A stretch of 64,000 bases of DNA. Source: Nocardioides albus. GTDB taxonomy: Bacteria > Actinomycetota > Actinomycetes > Propionibacteriales > Nocardioidaceae. A program made the position numbers and the translations under genes. Under the pieces are notes generated by a model that did no database searches, was not told the DNA's origin, and saw nothing but the letters and a program-made list of their open reading frames with translations. The stretch spans positions 248,001-312,000 of the forward strand of contig NZ_BMQT01000002.1 of NCBI RefSeq assembly GCF_014648255.1, written 5' to 3'. Of the stretch, positions 56,468-64,000 are shown piece by piece; the first letter of the stretch is position 1; every line of letters begins with the position of its first letter.

Positions 56468-59170
56468 GTGACCGCGCAGCAGACTCCGCCGTACCCCTCC
56501 CACTGGGAGGCGGACGTTCTGCTGCGCGACGGGCGGACGGCGCACATCCGGCCGATCCGGTCGGCGGACAAGGACCTGCTGGTCGACTTCTACGACCACC
56601 GGGTCAGCGACGAGTCGAAGTACTACCGCTTCTTCTCGCCGATGCCGCACCTGTCCGCGCGTGATGTCGCGCGCTTCACCGAGGTCGACCACAAGGACCG
56701 GGTCGCCTTCATCCTCACGCTCCGAGGCAGGATGATCGCGGTCGGGCGCTACGACGTGGTCAAGCCGGGGGAGGCCGAGGTCGCCTTCCTCGTCGAGGAC
56801 GACTACCAGGGCCGCGGGATCGCGCAGATCCTCCTCGAGCACCTCGCCCAGGCCGGACGAGAGCGTGGGGTCACCAAGTTCACCGCCGACGTGCTCCCCG
56901 ACAACGGCCGGATGATCCAGACCTTCCGCGACGCCGGCTACAAGGTGGCCTCGGTCTACGAGGACGGCGTCATCTCGCTGCAGTTCTCGATCGACGTCAC
57001 CGACACCGCGGTGGGCCGCCTCGCCCTGCGGGAGCACGAGGCCGAGTCCGCCTCGATCCATCGCTTCTTCAACCCGCGCTCGGTGGCCGTGATCGGCGCC
57101 AGCCGACGGCAGGAGACCGTCGGCCAGGCGCTGGTGCGCAACCTGGTGATCGGCGACTTCACCGGCCGGGTCTACATGGTCAACCCCAGCTCCACCGCGG
57201 TCAGCGGCATGCCGGCCTACAAGAGCGTCCAGGACATCCCCGACGACGTCGACGTGGCGATCGTCGCGGTCCCGGCCGACGCGGTGCAGGACGTCGTGCT
57301 CGACTGCGCGGCCAAGGGCGTGCACGGGCTCGTGGTCATCTCCAGCGGCTTCGCCGAGACCGGCGAGGAGGGCCGCCAGCGGCAGCGCAGGCTGGTGAAC
57401 CTGTCCCGCTCCTACGGGCTGCGGCTGATCGGGCCGAACGCGCTCGGCGTGATCAACACCGACCCGCAGGTCAGGATCAACGCCAGCCTCGCGCCGACGA
57501 TGCCGCCGCGCGGGCGCGCGGGCTTCTTCTGCCAGTCGGGTGCGCTCGGCTCGGCGATCCTGGAGAAGGTCAACAACCGGGGCCTGGGTCTGTCGACCTT
57601 CGTCAGCGCCGGTAACCGCGCCGACGTCTCCGGAAACGACCTCCTCCAGTACTGGGAGGAGGACGCCTCGACCGAGGTCGTGATGATGTACCTCGAGTCG
57701 ATCGGTAACCCGCGCAAGTTCTCCCGCATCGCTCGCCGTGTCTCGCTGCGCAAGCCGATCGTCGCGGTCCGCTCGGGACGTACGACGCAGGGTGTGCCGA
57801 TGGGGCACGCGGTCCGCAAGATCAGCGCCCCGCCGGCAGCGGTCGACGCGATGTTCCGTCAGGCCGGGATCATCCAGGTCGACACCCTCGACGAGATGTT
57901 CGACGTCGCCCAACTCCTCGCCCACCAGCCGCTCCCGCGCGGGCGCCGGGTGGCCATCGTCGGCAACTCCGACGCGCTCGGCCTGCTCGCCGCCGACGCC
58001 GCCGTCTCGGTCGGGCTGCAGGTCAACAAGCAGGTCCCGCTGCCGACCGAGCCGAGCGCCGAGGACTTCGAGGACGCGCTCGACGCAGCCATCGACGATC
58101 CCGAGGTCGACGCGGTGATCTCGGTCTACATCCCGCCGCTCAACGTCTCCGGCGAGGAGATCGCCAACGTGCTCGCCGCGGTCGGTGAGCAGTCCGACAA
58201 GCCCCTGGTCACCAGCTTCCTCGGTGCCGAGGGTGTCCCCGAGCTGCTCCGTGTGCCCGACGTCGCCGGATCGACCGCGGGCCGCGGCTCGGTGCCGTCC
58301 TACTCCTCGGTCGAGTCGGCCGTACGCGCCCTGGCCAAGGTCGTCGAGTACGCCGTGTGGCTGCGCTCCGCCGACGGCGAGACGCCGTGGCTCAGCGCTG
58401 ACGAGTGCGACCCGCGCACGGCGCGCAAGATCGTCACCGACGTGCTCGCCGCGCGCCCCTCGGGCGGGGACCTGAGCCGCGAGGACCTCACGATGGTGCT
58501 GGCCGCCTACGGGATCAAGCTCTGGAACACCCACCGGGTGACCACGCTCGAGGAGGCGATCTCCGCCGCCGAGGACCTCGGTTGGGACGTCGTGCTCAAG
58601 GCGACCATCGAGAGCGTCCGGGAGCGCCCCGACCAGGCCCACGTCGTACGCAACATCGACGACGTCGACGAGATGACCGAGGCCTGGGAGCTGATCACCA
58701 GCCGGATCCCGCCCGAGACCGGCGGGCTGACCGTGCAGCGCACCGCGCCGCCCGGCGTCCCGGTCGCGATCCGGTCCATGGAGGACCCGCTGTTCGGGCC
58801 GGTGGTCTCCTTCGGCATCGCCGGACCGATCACCGAGCTGCTGGCCGACCGCGCCTACCGGATCCCGCCCCTGTCCAAGCGGGACGCGGCCTCGATGGTG
58901 CGCGAGATCAAGGCAGCGCCGATGCTCTTCGGTTACCGCGGCGGCGACATGGTCGACGTCGACGAGATCGAGCGGCTCGTCCTCAAGGTCGCCCAGCTGC
59001 AGAACGACCTACCCCAGATCTCCTCGCTCGACCTGTCCCTGGTGCTCGTCGGCCTCGAATACTCGGCGGTCCTGACGGCCACCGCCAGGGTCGACCTGGT
59101 TGCCGATCCCCGCTCCGACTGGTTCGTACGCCGCCTCAACCCGGCGGTGGGAGACACACTGCCCGGCTAG
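56468..59170 (+). CDS. GNAT acetyltransferase fused to ADP-forming acyl-CoA ligase-like module
   Basis: 900-aa multidomain protein. Residues about 20-170 are a GNAT domain (IRPIRSADKDLLVDF, EDDYQGRGIAQILLEHL with the acetyl-CoA pyrophosphate loop). Residues about 200-300 are a CoA-binding domain (FFNPRSVAVIGASRR). A succinyl-CoA-ligase-like part follows (GLRLIGPNALGVIN, FFCQSGALGSAILE) with a candidate His near residue 447 (PMGHAVRKIS). The C-terminus (about 675-890) is an ATP-grasp domain. This is the Pat-type protein acetyltransferase architecture, but with GNAT at the N-terminus instead of the C-terminus as in E. coli PatZ. It probably acetylates lysines of metabolic enzymes. GTG 56468. 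Confidence 0.87.
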   Translation: MTAQQTPPYPSHWEADVLLRDGRTAHIRPIRSADKDLLVDFYDHRVSDESKYYRFFSPMPHLSARDVARFTEVDHKDRVAFILTLRGRMIAVGRYDVVKPGEAEVAFLVEDDYQGRGIAQILLEHLAQAGRERGVTKFTADVLPDNGRMIQTFRDAGYKVASVYEDGVISLQFSIDVTDTAVGRLALREHEAESASIHRFFNPRSVAVIGASRRQETVGQALVRNLVIGDFTGRVYMVNPSSTAVSGMPAYKSVQDIPDDVDVAIVAVPADAVQDVVLDCAAKGVHGLVVISSGFAETGEEGRQRQRRLVNLSRSYGLRLIGPNALGVINTDPQVRINASLAPTMPPRGRAGFFCQSGALGSAILEKVNNRGLGLSTFVSAGNRADVSGNDLLQYWEEDASTEVVMMYLESIGNPRKFSRIARRVSLRKPIVAVRSGRTTQGVPMGHAVRKISAPPAAVDAMFRQAGIIQVDTLDEMFDVAQLLAHQPLPRGRRVAIVGNSDALGLLAADAAVSVGLQVNKQVPLPTEPSAEDFEDALDAAIDDPEVDAVISVYIPPLNVSGEEIANVLAAVGEQSDKPLVTSFLGAEGVPELLRVPDVAGSTAGRGSVPSYSSVESAVRALAKVVEYAVWLRSADGETPWLSADECDPRTARKIVTDVLAARPSGGDLSREDLTMVLAAYGIKLWNTHRVTTLEEAISAAEDLGWDVVLKATIESVRERPDQAHVVRNIDDVDEMTEAWELITSRIPPETGGLTVQRTAPPGVPVAIRSMEDPLFGPVVSFGIAGPITELLADRAYRIPPLSKRDAASMVREIKAAPMLFGYRGGDMVDVDEIERLVLKVAQLQNDLPQISSLDLSLVLVGLEYSAVLTATARVDLVADPRSDWFVRRLNPAVGDTLPG

Positions 59171-59203
59171 GTCGCCGTGGCGCCGCGTGGAAGGATGGGT
59201 GTC

Positions 59204-59803
59204 ATGAGCACCCGCACCGATCCGTCACTTTCGGACTCGGCCGACCGCGCCGACGACCTGCGCGCCGAGATCGACCGCACCGGCTACTACCCCGAGGTGG
59301 TGGCAGACTGCGTCGCCTCCGCCGTGGCGGGGGAGAAGGTGTCCTCCTTCTTCCTGCACCACGAGCCGACCTTCGACCGTGACGAGGTGCGCCGTCACCT
59401 CTCGGTCCTGGTGCTGACCCCGAGCCGGCTGATCCTGGCCCACACCGACGAGCACGCCGGCGACGACCTGCTGCCCGAGCCCTACACCTCGACCTCGACC
59501 GAGGCCGTCCGCATCGACTCGGTCAACTCCGTGGTCGTCACCCGGATGATCGCCAACCCGACGAAGGGCTCGAGCAAGCCTGCCGAGGTCGTCATGACCA
59601 TCGGCTGGGGCGGCGTCAACCGCGTCGACCTGGAGCCCGCGGGCTGCTCCGATCCCAACTGCGACGCCGACCACGGCTACACCGGCGTGCTCACCCCCGA
59701 CGACTTCTCGCTGCGCGTCTCGGCTGCCGCCGACGGTCACGACTCGGTCGACCGCCTGCTCTCCTTCGCGGAATCGCTCTCGGCTCGCACCCACAGCCGG
59801 TGA
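59204..59803 (+). CDS. DUF5998 family protein
   Basis: 199-aa soluble actinobacterial protein. Typical segments: LRAEIDRTGYYPEVVADCVASA near residue 20, HHEPTFDRDEVRRHLSVLVLTPSRLILAHTDEH, and a Cys pair in AGCSDPNCDADHGY. Function unknown. GGAAGG before the ATG at 59204. It is followed 5 nt later by the phosphodiesterase gene, the order seen in many actinobacteria, so they are probably cotranscribed. Confidence 0.8.
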   Translation: MSTRTDPSLSDSADRADDLRAEIDRTGYYPEVVADCVASAVAGEKVSSFFLHHEPTFDRDEVRRHLSVLVLTPSRLILAHTDEHAGDDLLPEPYTSTSTEAVRIDSVNSVVVTRMIANPTKGSSKPAEVVMTIGWGGVNRVDLEPAGCSDPNCDADHGYTGVLTPDDFSLRVSAAADGHDSVDRLLSFAESLSARTHSR

Positions 59804-59807
59804 GCTG

Positions 59808-60932
59808 ATGACCGGGTTTCTCGCTCCTGCGTACGGGGAGCGTTCACTGGGTGACGTCCTGCCGGCGGTGGCGGCCGCCATGGACGTCCCGCTCGGCACC
59901 GCGGAGGCGCGACCCGGTCTCGAGCTGCCCTCGGCTGCTGCGTACGTCGTCTTCCTGGTCGACGGGATGGGGACGAACCTGCTGCGGCGCTATGCGCACG
60001 CGGCGCCGTTCCTGGCGTCGCTGAGCGAGGACCAGCAGCCCGGCACGGCCGGGGTGCCGTCGACGACGGCGACCAGCCTCACCTCGTTCGGGACTGGGCT
60101 GACCCCCGGCGGTCACGGGCTGGTCGGCTACACCTCCCGGATCCCCGGCACCGAGCATCTGCTCAATGCGCTGCAGTGGCCCAAGGACGTCGACCCGGTC
60201 GAGTGGCAGCCCAACCAGACCGTCTTCCAGCGGTTGGGGGAGGCCGGAGTTCCGGTCACCGTGATCAACAAGCGGGTCTTCGGTGGCTCGGGTCTGACCA
60301 TCGCCGCCCACCGCGGCGCGGAGTTCGTCGGCGCCGACCGGGTCGGCGAGCGGATCGCGTCCGCCGTCGCCCTCTCGAAGGTGCCCGGCTCGCTGACCTA
60401 CCTCTACGACGGCGACCTCGACTGGACCGGCCACAAGTACGGTGTCGCCTCCTCGCCGTGGCTCCAGCAGCTCTCGATGATCGACGCCGAGGCCGAGCAG
60501 CTGCGTGACGCCCTGGACCCGTCCGTACGGCTGCTGGTGCTCGCCGACCACGGCATGGTCGACTCGCCTTCGACGTCCCGCACCGACATCGACGACTTTC
60601 CCGAGCTCCGCGACGGAGTCGCCCTGGTCGGCGGCGAGGCTCGCTTCCGACACCTCTACTGCTCGCGGGGCGCGGTCGACGACGTGGTCGCGACCTGGTC
60701 GGAGAGGCTGGGCGACAAGGCCGACGTGATGACCCGGGAGACGGCGATCCGGCGCGGCTGGTTCGGACCGGTCACGCCGTCTGTGCTGCCACGGCTCGGC
60801 GACGTCATCGTCGCCTCCCACGGGAAGCACGCGGTGGTGTCGACGAGCCTGTTCCAGTACGAGACGACGCTGGTGGGGTTGCACGGATCACTCACCCCGG
60901 ACGAGATGCTGATCCCGCTCCTCGTCTCCTGA
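59808..60932 (+). CDS. Alkaline phosphatase superfamily phosphodiesterase / nucleotide pyrophosphatase-like
   Basis: 374-aa member of the alkaline phosphatase superfamily. Metal and nucleophile residues are visible: Asp in VFLVDGMGTN, Thr in GVPSTTATSL as the nucleophile, DGDLDWTGHKYG, LVLADHGMVDS, and His in GLHGSLTPDE. It has no signal peptide, so it should act in the cytosol on a phosphodiester or pyrophosphate. Substrate unknown. ATG 59808, 5 nt after the DUF5998 stop. Confidence 0.85.
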   Translation: MTGFLAPAYGERSLGDVLPAVAAAMDVPLGTAEARPGLELPSAAAYVVFLVDGMGTNLLRRYAHAAPFLASLSEDQQPGTAGVPSTTATSLTSFGTGLTPGGHGLVGYTSRIPGTEHLLNALQWPKDVDPVEWQPNQTVFQRLGEAGVPVTVINKRVFGGSGLTIAAHRGAEFVGADRVGERIASAVALSKVPGSLTYLYDGDLDWTGHKYGVASSPWLQQLSMIDAEAEQLRDALDPSVRLLVLADHGMVDSPSTSRTDIDDFPELRDGVALVGGEARFRHLYCSRGAVDDVVATWSERLGDKADVMTRETAIRRGWFGPVTPSVLPRLGDVIVASHGKHAVVSTSLFQYETTLVGLHGSLTPDEMLIPLLVS

Positions 60933-60950
60933 CGCACTAGTGTTCTCCAA

Positions 60951-61595
60951 GTGGCTGAGCTGACTTTCTGGACCGGGACGATGGACGCGGGGAAGTCGAC
61001 CCTCGCACTGCAGACCAACCACAATCACGCGGCGCGTGGCAGGGTGGGCCTCATCTTCACCGTCCACGACCGCTCCGGGGAGGCCGTGGTCACCTCGCGG
61101 CTCGGCCTGACCCATGACGCGATCGAGGTCACCGAAGACTTCGACTTCTGGCGTCACACCGTCGATGCGCTCACTCATGGTGCCCGGGTCGACTACTTCA
61201 TCTGCGACGAGGCCCAGTTCTACACGCCCGAGCAGATCGAGGCGCTCGCGAAGATCACCGACGAGCTGCAGATCGACGTGTTCTGCTTCGGGATCCTCAC
61301 CGACTTCCGCACCCGGCTCTTCCCGGGTGCTGCTCGGCTGGTCGAGCTCGCCGACCGTACGGAGGTGCTGCAGGTCGAGGCGCTGTGCTGGTGCGGCAAG
61401 CGGGCCACCCACAACGCCCGGGTCGAGGACGGCGTCATGGTGACCGAGGGCGACCAGGTCGTCGTCGGCGACACCGACGAGGCCCCTAGTGCGGTCTCGT
61501 ACGAGGTGCTCTGCCGCCAGCACCATCGCCGGCGCCTGACCGCGGCGCGGGCCCAGTCGGTCTCCTTGGTGCCCGAGCCGCTGCCGTTCGGCTGA
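60951..61595 (+). CDS. tdk: Thymidine kinase
   Basis: 214-aa type II thymidine kinase. P-loop WTGTMDAGKSTLAL at residues about 7-20, FICDEAQFYTPEQ as the Walker B segment with the catalytic Glu region, and zinc-type Cys residues in CWCGKRATH and CRQHH. It phosphorylates thymidine in the salvage pathway. The GTG start at 60951 is 18 nt after the preceding stop and has no strong ribosome binding site. A palindromic repeat begins 5 nt after the stop. Confidence 0.92.
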   Translation: MAELTFWTGTMDAGKSTLALQTNHNHAARGRVGLIFTVHDRSGEAVVTSRLGLTHDAIEVTEDFDFWRHTVDALTHGARVDYFICDEAQFYTPEQIEALAKITDELQIDVFCFGILTDFRTRLFPGAARLVELADRTEVLQVEALCWCGKRATHNARVEDGVMVTEGDQVVVGDTDEAPSAVSYEVLCRQHHRRRLTAARAQSVSLVPEPLPFG

Positions 61596-61599
61596 CCCC

Positions 61600-61723
61600 G
61601 CTGGTCGAGCCGCGAGGCCGCCTGCGGCCGAGCGTGTCGAGACCAACACAGCCCATCGAGCGCCGACGGGACCGTGTTGGTCTCGACACGCCTTCGCCTA
61701 GCGGCTCCGGCGGCTCGACCAGC
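61600..61723. repeat. REP-like nested palindromic element, copy B
   Basis: Outer arms gctggtcgagcc (61600-61611) and ggctcgaccagc (61712-61723); inner arms gtgtcgagaccaacac (61634-61649) and gtgttggtctcgacac (61674-61689). About 50 nt of the left side are identical to copy A at 46,165. It lies between the tail ends of converging tdk and sepH and could terminate both. Confidence 0.88.
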
Positions 61724-61736
61724 GTTGGCGGTCAGC

Positions 61737-62819
61737 TCACTCCGGCTTGCCGCCGCCGAACATGATCTCGTCCCAGCTGGGCACCGAGGCGCGCTTACGT
61801 CGTGAGGACGCCTTCTTGGCGGGCTTCTGGGTCGTCTCTTCGGCGGCCTCGGGCTCGGTCTTAGCCTCAGCGGTCGCGGGCTCGGCGGATGCCGACTCCG
61901 CGACCGGCTCGGGCTCGGCCGGGACCGGGGGCTGCTTCTCCGTCGGCGTCTCCGCGCTGCGCGCGGTCACGTCCTCGTCTTCGAGAAAGGCCTCGAGCGG
62001 AGTGTCCACGTCGACCGGAGCCGACTTGGCCGCCGGAGCAGGCGTCGGCGCCGGGGGAGGAGTGGCCGGTGCGGCAGGAGCCGCCGGCGTCGAGCTCTGA
62101 GCACGGCGCCGCCGGGCGGCGAGCATGTCGTCGGTGACGGCCGGCTCCGGCGCCGGAGCCGGGGCCTCGAGCTTCTCGCCGGTCAGCCAGCGGGCGTCGT
62201 CGTTCTCGAGCTCGACGAAGTTTCCGGGGATGTCGTAGGTCAGCTCGGCGATGCCGGAGCGTTCGGGCGTCTCGTACTCACCGGTGAGCTTCCAGCGGCC
62301 GTCGGGACGCCGGTAGGAGTCCCAGTTGACCGAGTCGGGGTCGGTGTACATCGTCTGGAAGTGAGCGCCGACCGCCTCGCCCAGGGTGCGGGCGGTGCTG
62401 GAAGCCTCACCGGGCCGACGTCGTACGGAAGCCTGCTGGGCACGCTGCGCCATGTGCTCGCGCTCGGCGAGAACGGGGCCGGCGAAGGCCAAGATCTTCT
62501 CGACCGTGGTGCCGGCGACAGCGGCGACCTCCTCGGCACTCTCGCCCGCACGGATGCGGGTCTGGATGTCACGGGGCCGCAGGCTGCTGCTCGGGGTCTT
62601 GTTCACGGTTTGCTCCGATCGGCGGGTCGACACAGCCTCGAGTGCTGCACGGAGACGGTCGTCGATGTCGGCGGTGTATTCACGGTCCTCGTCATCGACG
62701 AGAAGCATGCGTAGACCATCGTCACTGACCGAGATGAGCCGCAGAAGGACGGGTCCAGCCTCATCCGGAGCCTGCTCTTCGAGCTGGCCCGGAGTCAGGG
62801 GCAATCCTTCGGCTGACAT
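61737..62819 (-). CDS. sepH: SepH cell-division protein (DUF3071)
   Basis: 360 aa. N-terminal DUF3071 domain with LRLISVSDDGLRMLLVDDEDREY and a helix-turn-helix RPRDIQTRIRAGESAEEVA, then VAGTTVEKILAFAGPVLAERE. A long Ala/Pro/Glu-rich disordered linker follows, and a conserved C-terminal motif ASVPSWDEIMFGGG. In Streptomyces and mycobacteria SepH binds FtsZ and promotes Z-ring assembly. The ATG at 62819 has GAGAAGAGG immediately upstream. Open frames extend further but are not needed. Confidence 0.93.
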   Translation of the reverse strand: MSAEGLPLTPGQLEEQAPDEAGPVLLRLISVSDDGLRMLLVDDEDREYTADIDDRLRAALEAVSTRRSEQTVNKTPSSSLRPRDIQTRIRAGESAEEVAAVAGTTVEKILAFAGPVLAEREHMAQRAQQASVRRRPGEASSTARTLGEAVGAHFQTMYTDPDSVNWDSYRRPDGRWKLTGEYETPERSGIAELTYDIPGNFVELENDDARWLTGEKLEAPAPAPEPAVTDDMLAARRRRAQSSTPAAPAAPATPPPAPTPAPAAKSAPVDVDTPLEAFLEDEDVTARSAETPTEKQPPVPAEPEPVAESASAEPATAEAKTEPEAAEETTQKPAKKASSRRKRASVPSWDEIMFGGGKPE

Positions 62820-62943
62820 CCTCTTCTCAATTCTAGATACGGTTGTGACGACCCTACGCCACTGACCTGCATCGTATGGGGTGCCCATGCGGCGTGGTCG
62901 TGGCATTTGGGGTTTTTGGGACCTGCGAGGCGACCATTTGGCA

Positions 62944-63573
62944 GTGGAACAGACGCTGACCCTTCTCGTGCTCGACCTGGTCGGGTGCTTCGTCTTCGCG
63001 CTCTCGGGCGGCCTGATGGCGGTCCGCAAGGAGCTCGACATCTTCGGGGTGATCGTCCTCGCCTGCGTCACCGGCCTCGGCGGCGGCTTCCTCCGCGACA
63101 TGGCCATCGGCGCGACACCGGTCGCTGCGCTCTCCGACTGGCGCTACCTCGTGGTGCCGATGACGGCCGGTCTGCTGACCTTCTACTTCCACCCGGCGCT
63201 GGGCCGGCTCGGGACGCTGATCAACGTCTTCGACGCCCTGGGTCTGGGTCTCTTCGTCATCGCCGGGGCGGTCAAGGCGCTCGACTTCGGGCTCTCTCCG
63301 CTCGCCGCCGCGGTCATGGGCCTGGCCACCGGCGTCGGCGGCGGTGCGATCCGCGACGTGCTCGCCGGCCAGGTGCCGGTCATCCTGCGCCGCAGCGTCT
63401 TCTACGCGATCCCGGCCTTCGCCGGTGCGGCGATCGTGGCCTTCGGTCTGTTCCTCGCGATGCCCCAGTCGCTGGTGATGGCCACTGCCTTCGTCGTGTG
63501 CGTCGGCTGGCGGCTGCTGGCGATGTGGCGCCACTGGGAGGCGCCGCTGCCGCGGGGGTCCGCCTCGGTCTGA
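62944..63573 (+). CDS. TRIC / UPF0126 family membrane protein
   Basis: About 209 aa with seven hydrophobic segments in two tandem halves; each half has a glycine-rich signature (GLGGGFLRDMAIG and GVGGGAIRDVLAG) as in bacterial trimeric intracellular cation channels (YadS/UPF0126). Probably a cation, K+ or small-solute channel or transporter; substrate unknown. GTG 62944 begins directly at the first helix; ATG 62887 would add 19 residues. It is divergent from sepH. Confidence 0.87.
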   Translation: MEQTLTLLVLDLVGCFVFALSGGLMAVRKELDIFGVIVLACVTGLGGGFLRDMAIGATPVAALSDWRYLVVPMTAGLLTFYFHPALGRLGTLINVFDALGLGLFVIAGAVKALDFGLSPLAAAVMGLATGVGGGAIRDVLAGQVPVILRRSVFYAIPAFAGAAIVAFGLFLAMPQSLVMATAFVVCVGWRLLAMWRHWEAPLPRGSASV

Positions 63574-63588
63574 GGCGCCTCGCCGTGC

Positions 63589-63999
63589 TCAGTGGTCGGA
63601 ACAGCAGGGGATCTGGTGGCGCACCTCGAACGGCACCAGGCCGTCTGCCGAGCGCTGGACCAGCAGTACGCAGCGCCCCTCACGCCACACCGGTCGCGCG
63701 AACCCGGTGAGATCGAGAGTGTCGTCCGGGTCCAAGGCGGTCCCGGCCAGCCCCTCGACGATGTCGACGACGCTGTCCGACTCCACCGTCGCCACCGTGG
63801 TCACGGTCTCGATCCTGGTGCGGCCGGGGTAGCGGGCCAGGCGCCCGGCGCTGCGCGCGGCGGCCTCGTTGATCGCGGGGGAGTCGGTGGTGACGTACGC
63901 CTGGGGGAGCCCGTCGGCGAGCAGAGCGGTCAGCTCCTCGACCGCCGGGCCGTCGGGCCAGTCCAGGACGGCGACGAGGCGGGCGGTCGGCTCGCGCAC
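63589..63999 (-). CDS. Hypothetical protein (possibly incomplete at the right edge)
   Basis: At least 136 aa, not recognised. The N-terminus (VLDWPDGPAVEELTALLADG) and a beta-rich middle (TRIETVTTVATVESDSVVDI) end with the Cys/His tail IPCCSDH, which might bind metal. A GTG at 63999 could be the start, but the frame is open to the end of the window, so it may begin outside. It converges on the TRIC gene with a 15-nt gap. Confidence 0.55.
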   Translation of the reverse strand: MREPTARLVAVLDWPDGPAVEELTALLADGLPQAYVTTDSPAINEAAARSAGRLARYPGRTRIETVTTVATVESDSVVDIVEGLAGTALDPDDTLDLTGFARPVWREGRCVLLVQRSADGLVPFEVRHQIPCCSDH

Positions 64000-64000
64000 G

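Noticed and set aside
1..64000. tRNA, rRNA and other structural RNA genes
   Set aside because: Scanning for T-loop-like GTTCGANTC segments and other hallmarks gave no cloverleaf or rRNA match; a dedicated search would be needed to exclude small RNAs.

Overview
This window comes from the chromosome of a high-GC actinobacterium, most likely Nocardioides or a close relative in the Propionibacteriales. The codons are strongly GC-ending and GTG starts are common. Actinobacterial families are plentiful: DUF4192, DUF7455, DUF5998, SepH, a 13E12/DUF222 HNH protein, an ECF41 sigma factor, an LprG/P55-type pair and a Tuf3-type EF-Tu. A conserved backbone runs through it: sigA (5.9 kb), parE (10.7 kb), parC (52.8-55.3 kb), a GNAT/acyl-CoA-ligase fusion, DUF5998, a phosphodiesterase, thymidine kinase and sepH (56.5-62.8 kb). 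From memory, Streptomyces has a similar hrdB-parE-parC-sepH order, so the material between parE and parC looks like accessory DNA in a housekeeping region.

Layout. 1-5.8 kb: start of an oligopeptidase B gene, dinB, DUF4192, an unknown gene, a GT1-type glycosyltransferase and an HhH-GPD DNA repair gene. 5.9-15.8 kb: sigA, a secreted two-domain cell-wall hydrolase, DUF456 and DUF7455 proteins, parE, an ECF41 sigma factor facing its probable target (an epimerase preceded by an ECF41-type promoter) and a hotdog thioesterase. 15.8-25.5 kb: Tuf3-type EF-Tu with a structured leader, HNH endonuclease, YdeP-type molybdopterin oxidoreductase, an FtsX/MacB ABC exporter and a beta carbonic anhydrase. 25.5-27.6 kb: an M3 oligopeptidase. 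27.6-34.5 kb: a probable general-stress locus with a small acidic protein, hemerythrin, LuxR regulator, two SigB/SigF-type sigma factors (one lacking region 3), a Rho_N-like protein, KatE and small membrane or zinc proteins. Six of its upstream regions carry a GGGTAC/T box.

34.5-37.2 kb: an LprG-like lipoprotein gene and its P55-like MFS partner. 37.3-46.2 kb: a catabolic block with a frameshifted Tat-type metallo-beta-lactamase-fold hydrolase, an MFS transporter with a perfect CRP/GlxR-type site upstream, and a LysR regulator divergent from an operon (flavin monooxygenase, extradiol VOC dioxygenase, FAH hydrolase, alpha/beta hydrolase, cyclase family). The operon reads as a hydroxylation, ring-cleavage and hydrolysis route for an unidentified (hetero)aromatic compound. 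46.2-52.7 kb: a second catabolic operon (SDR, GntP permease, HIBADH-like dehydrogenase, split transketolase, GntR/FCD regulator) with a perfect 20-bp palindrome at its head.

The most striking structural feature is that the second operon is bracketed by two copies of the parC 3' end. One belongs to the intact gene (from 52,822). The other is a decayed copy at about 46,255-46,520. This suggests the operon was inserted at, or duplicated with, the end of parC. A palindromic repeat family with the core gtgtcgagaccaacac lies at both ends of this structure and after thymidine kinase. Related sequence has also entered coding regions (an epimerase and the P55-like transporter) without breaking the reading frame. 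No CRISPR array, integrase, transposase, rRNA or tRNA was recognised.
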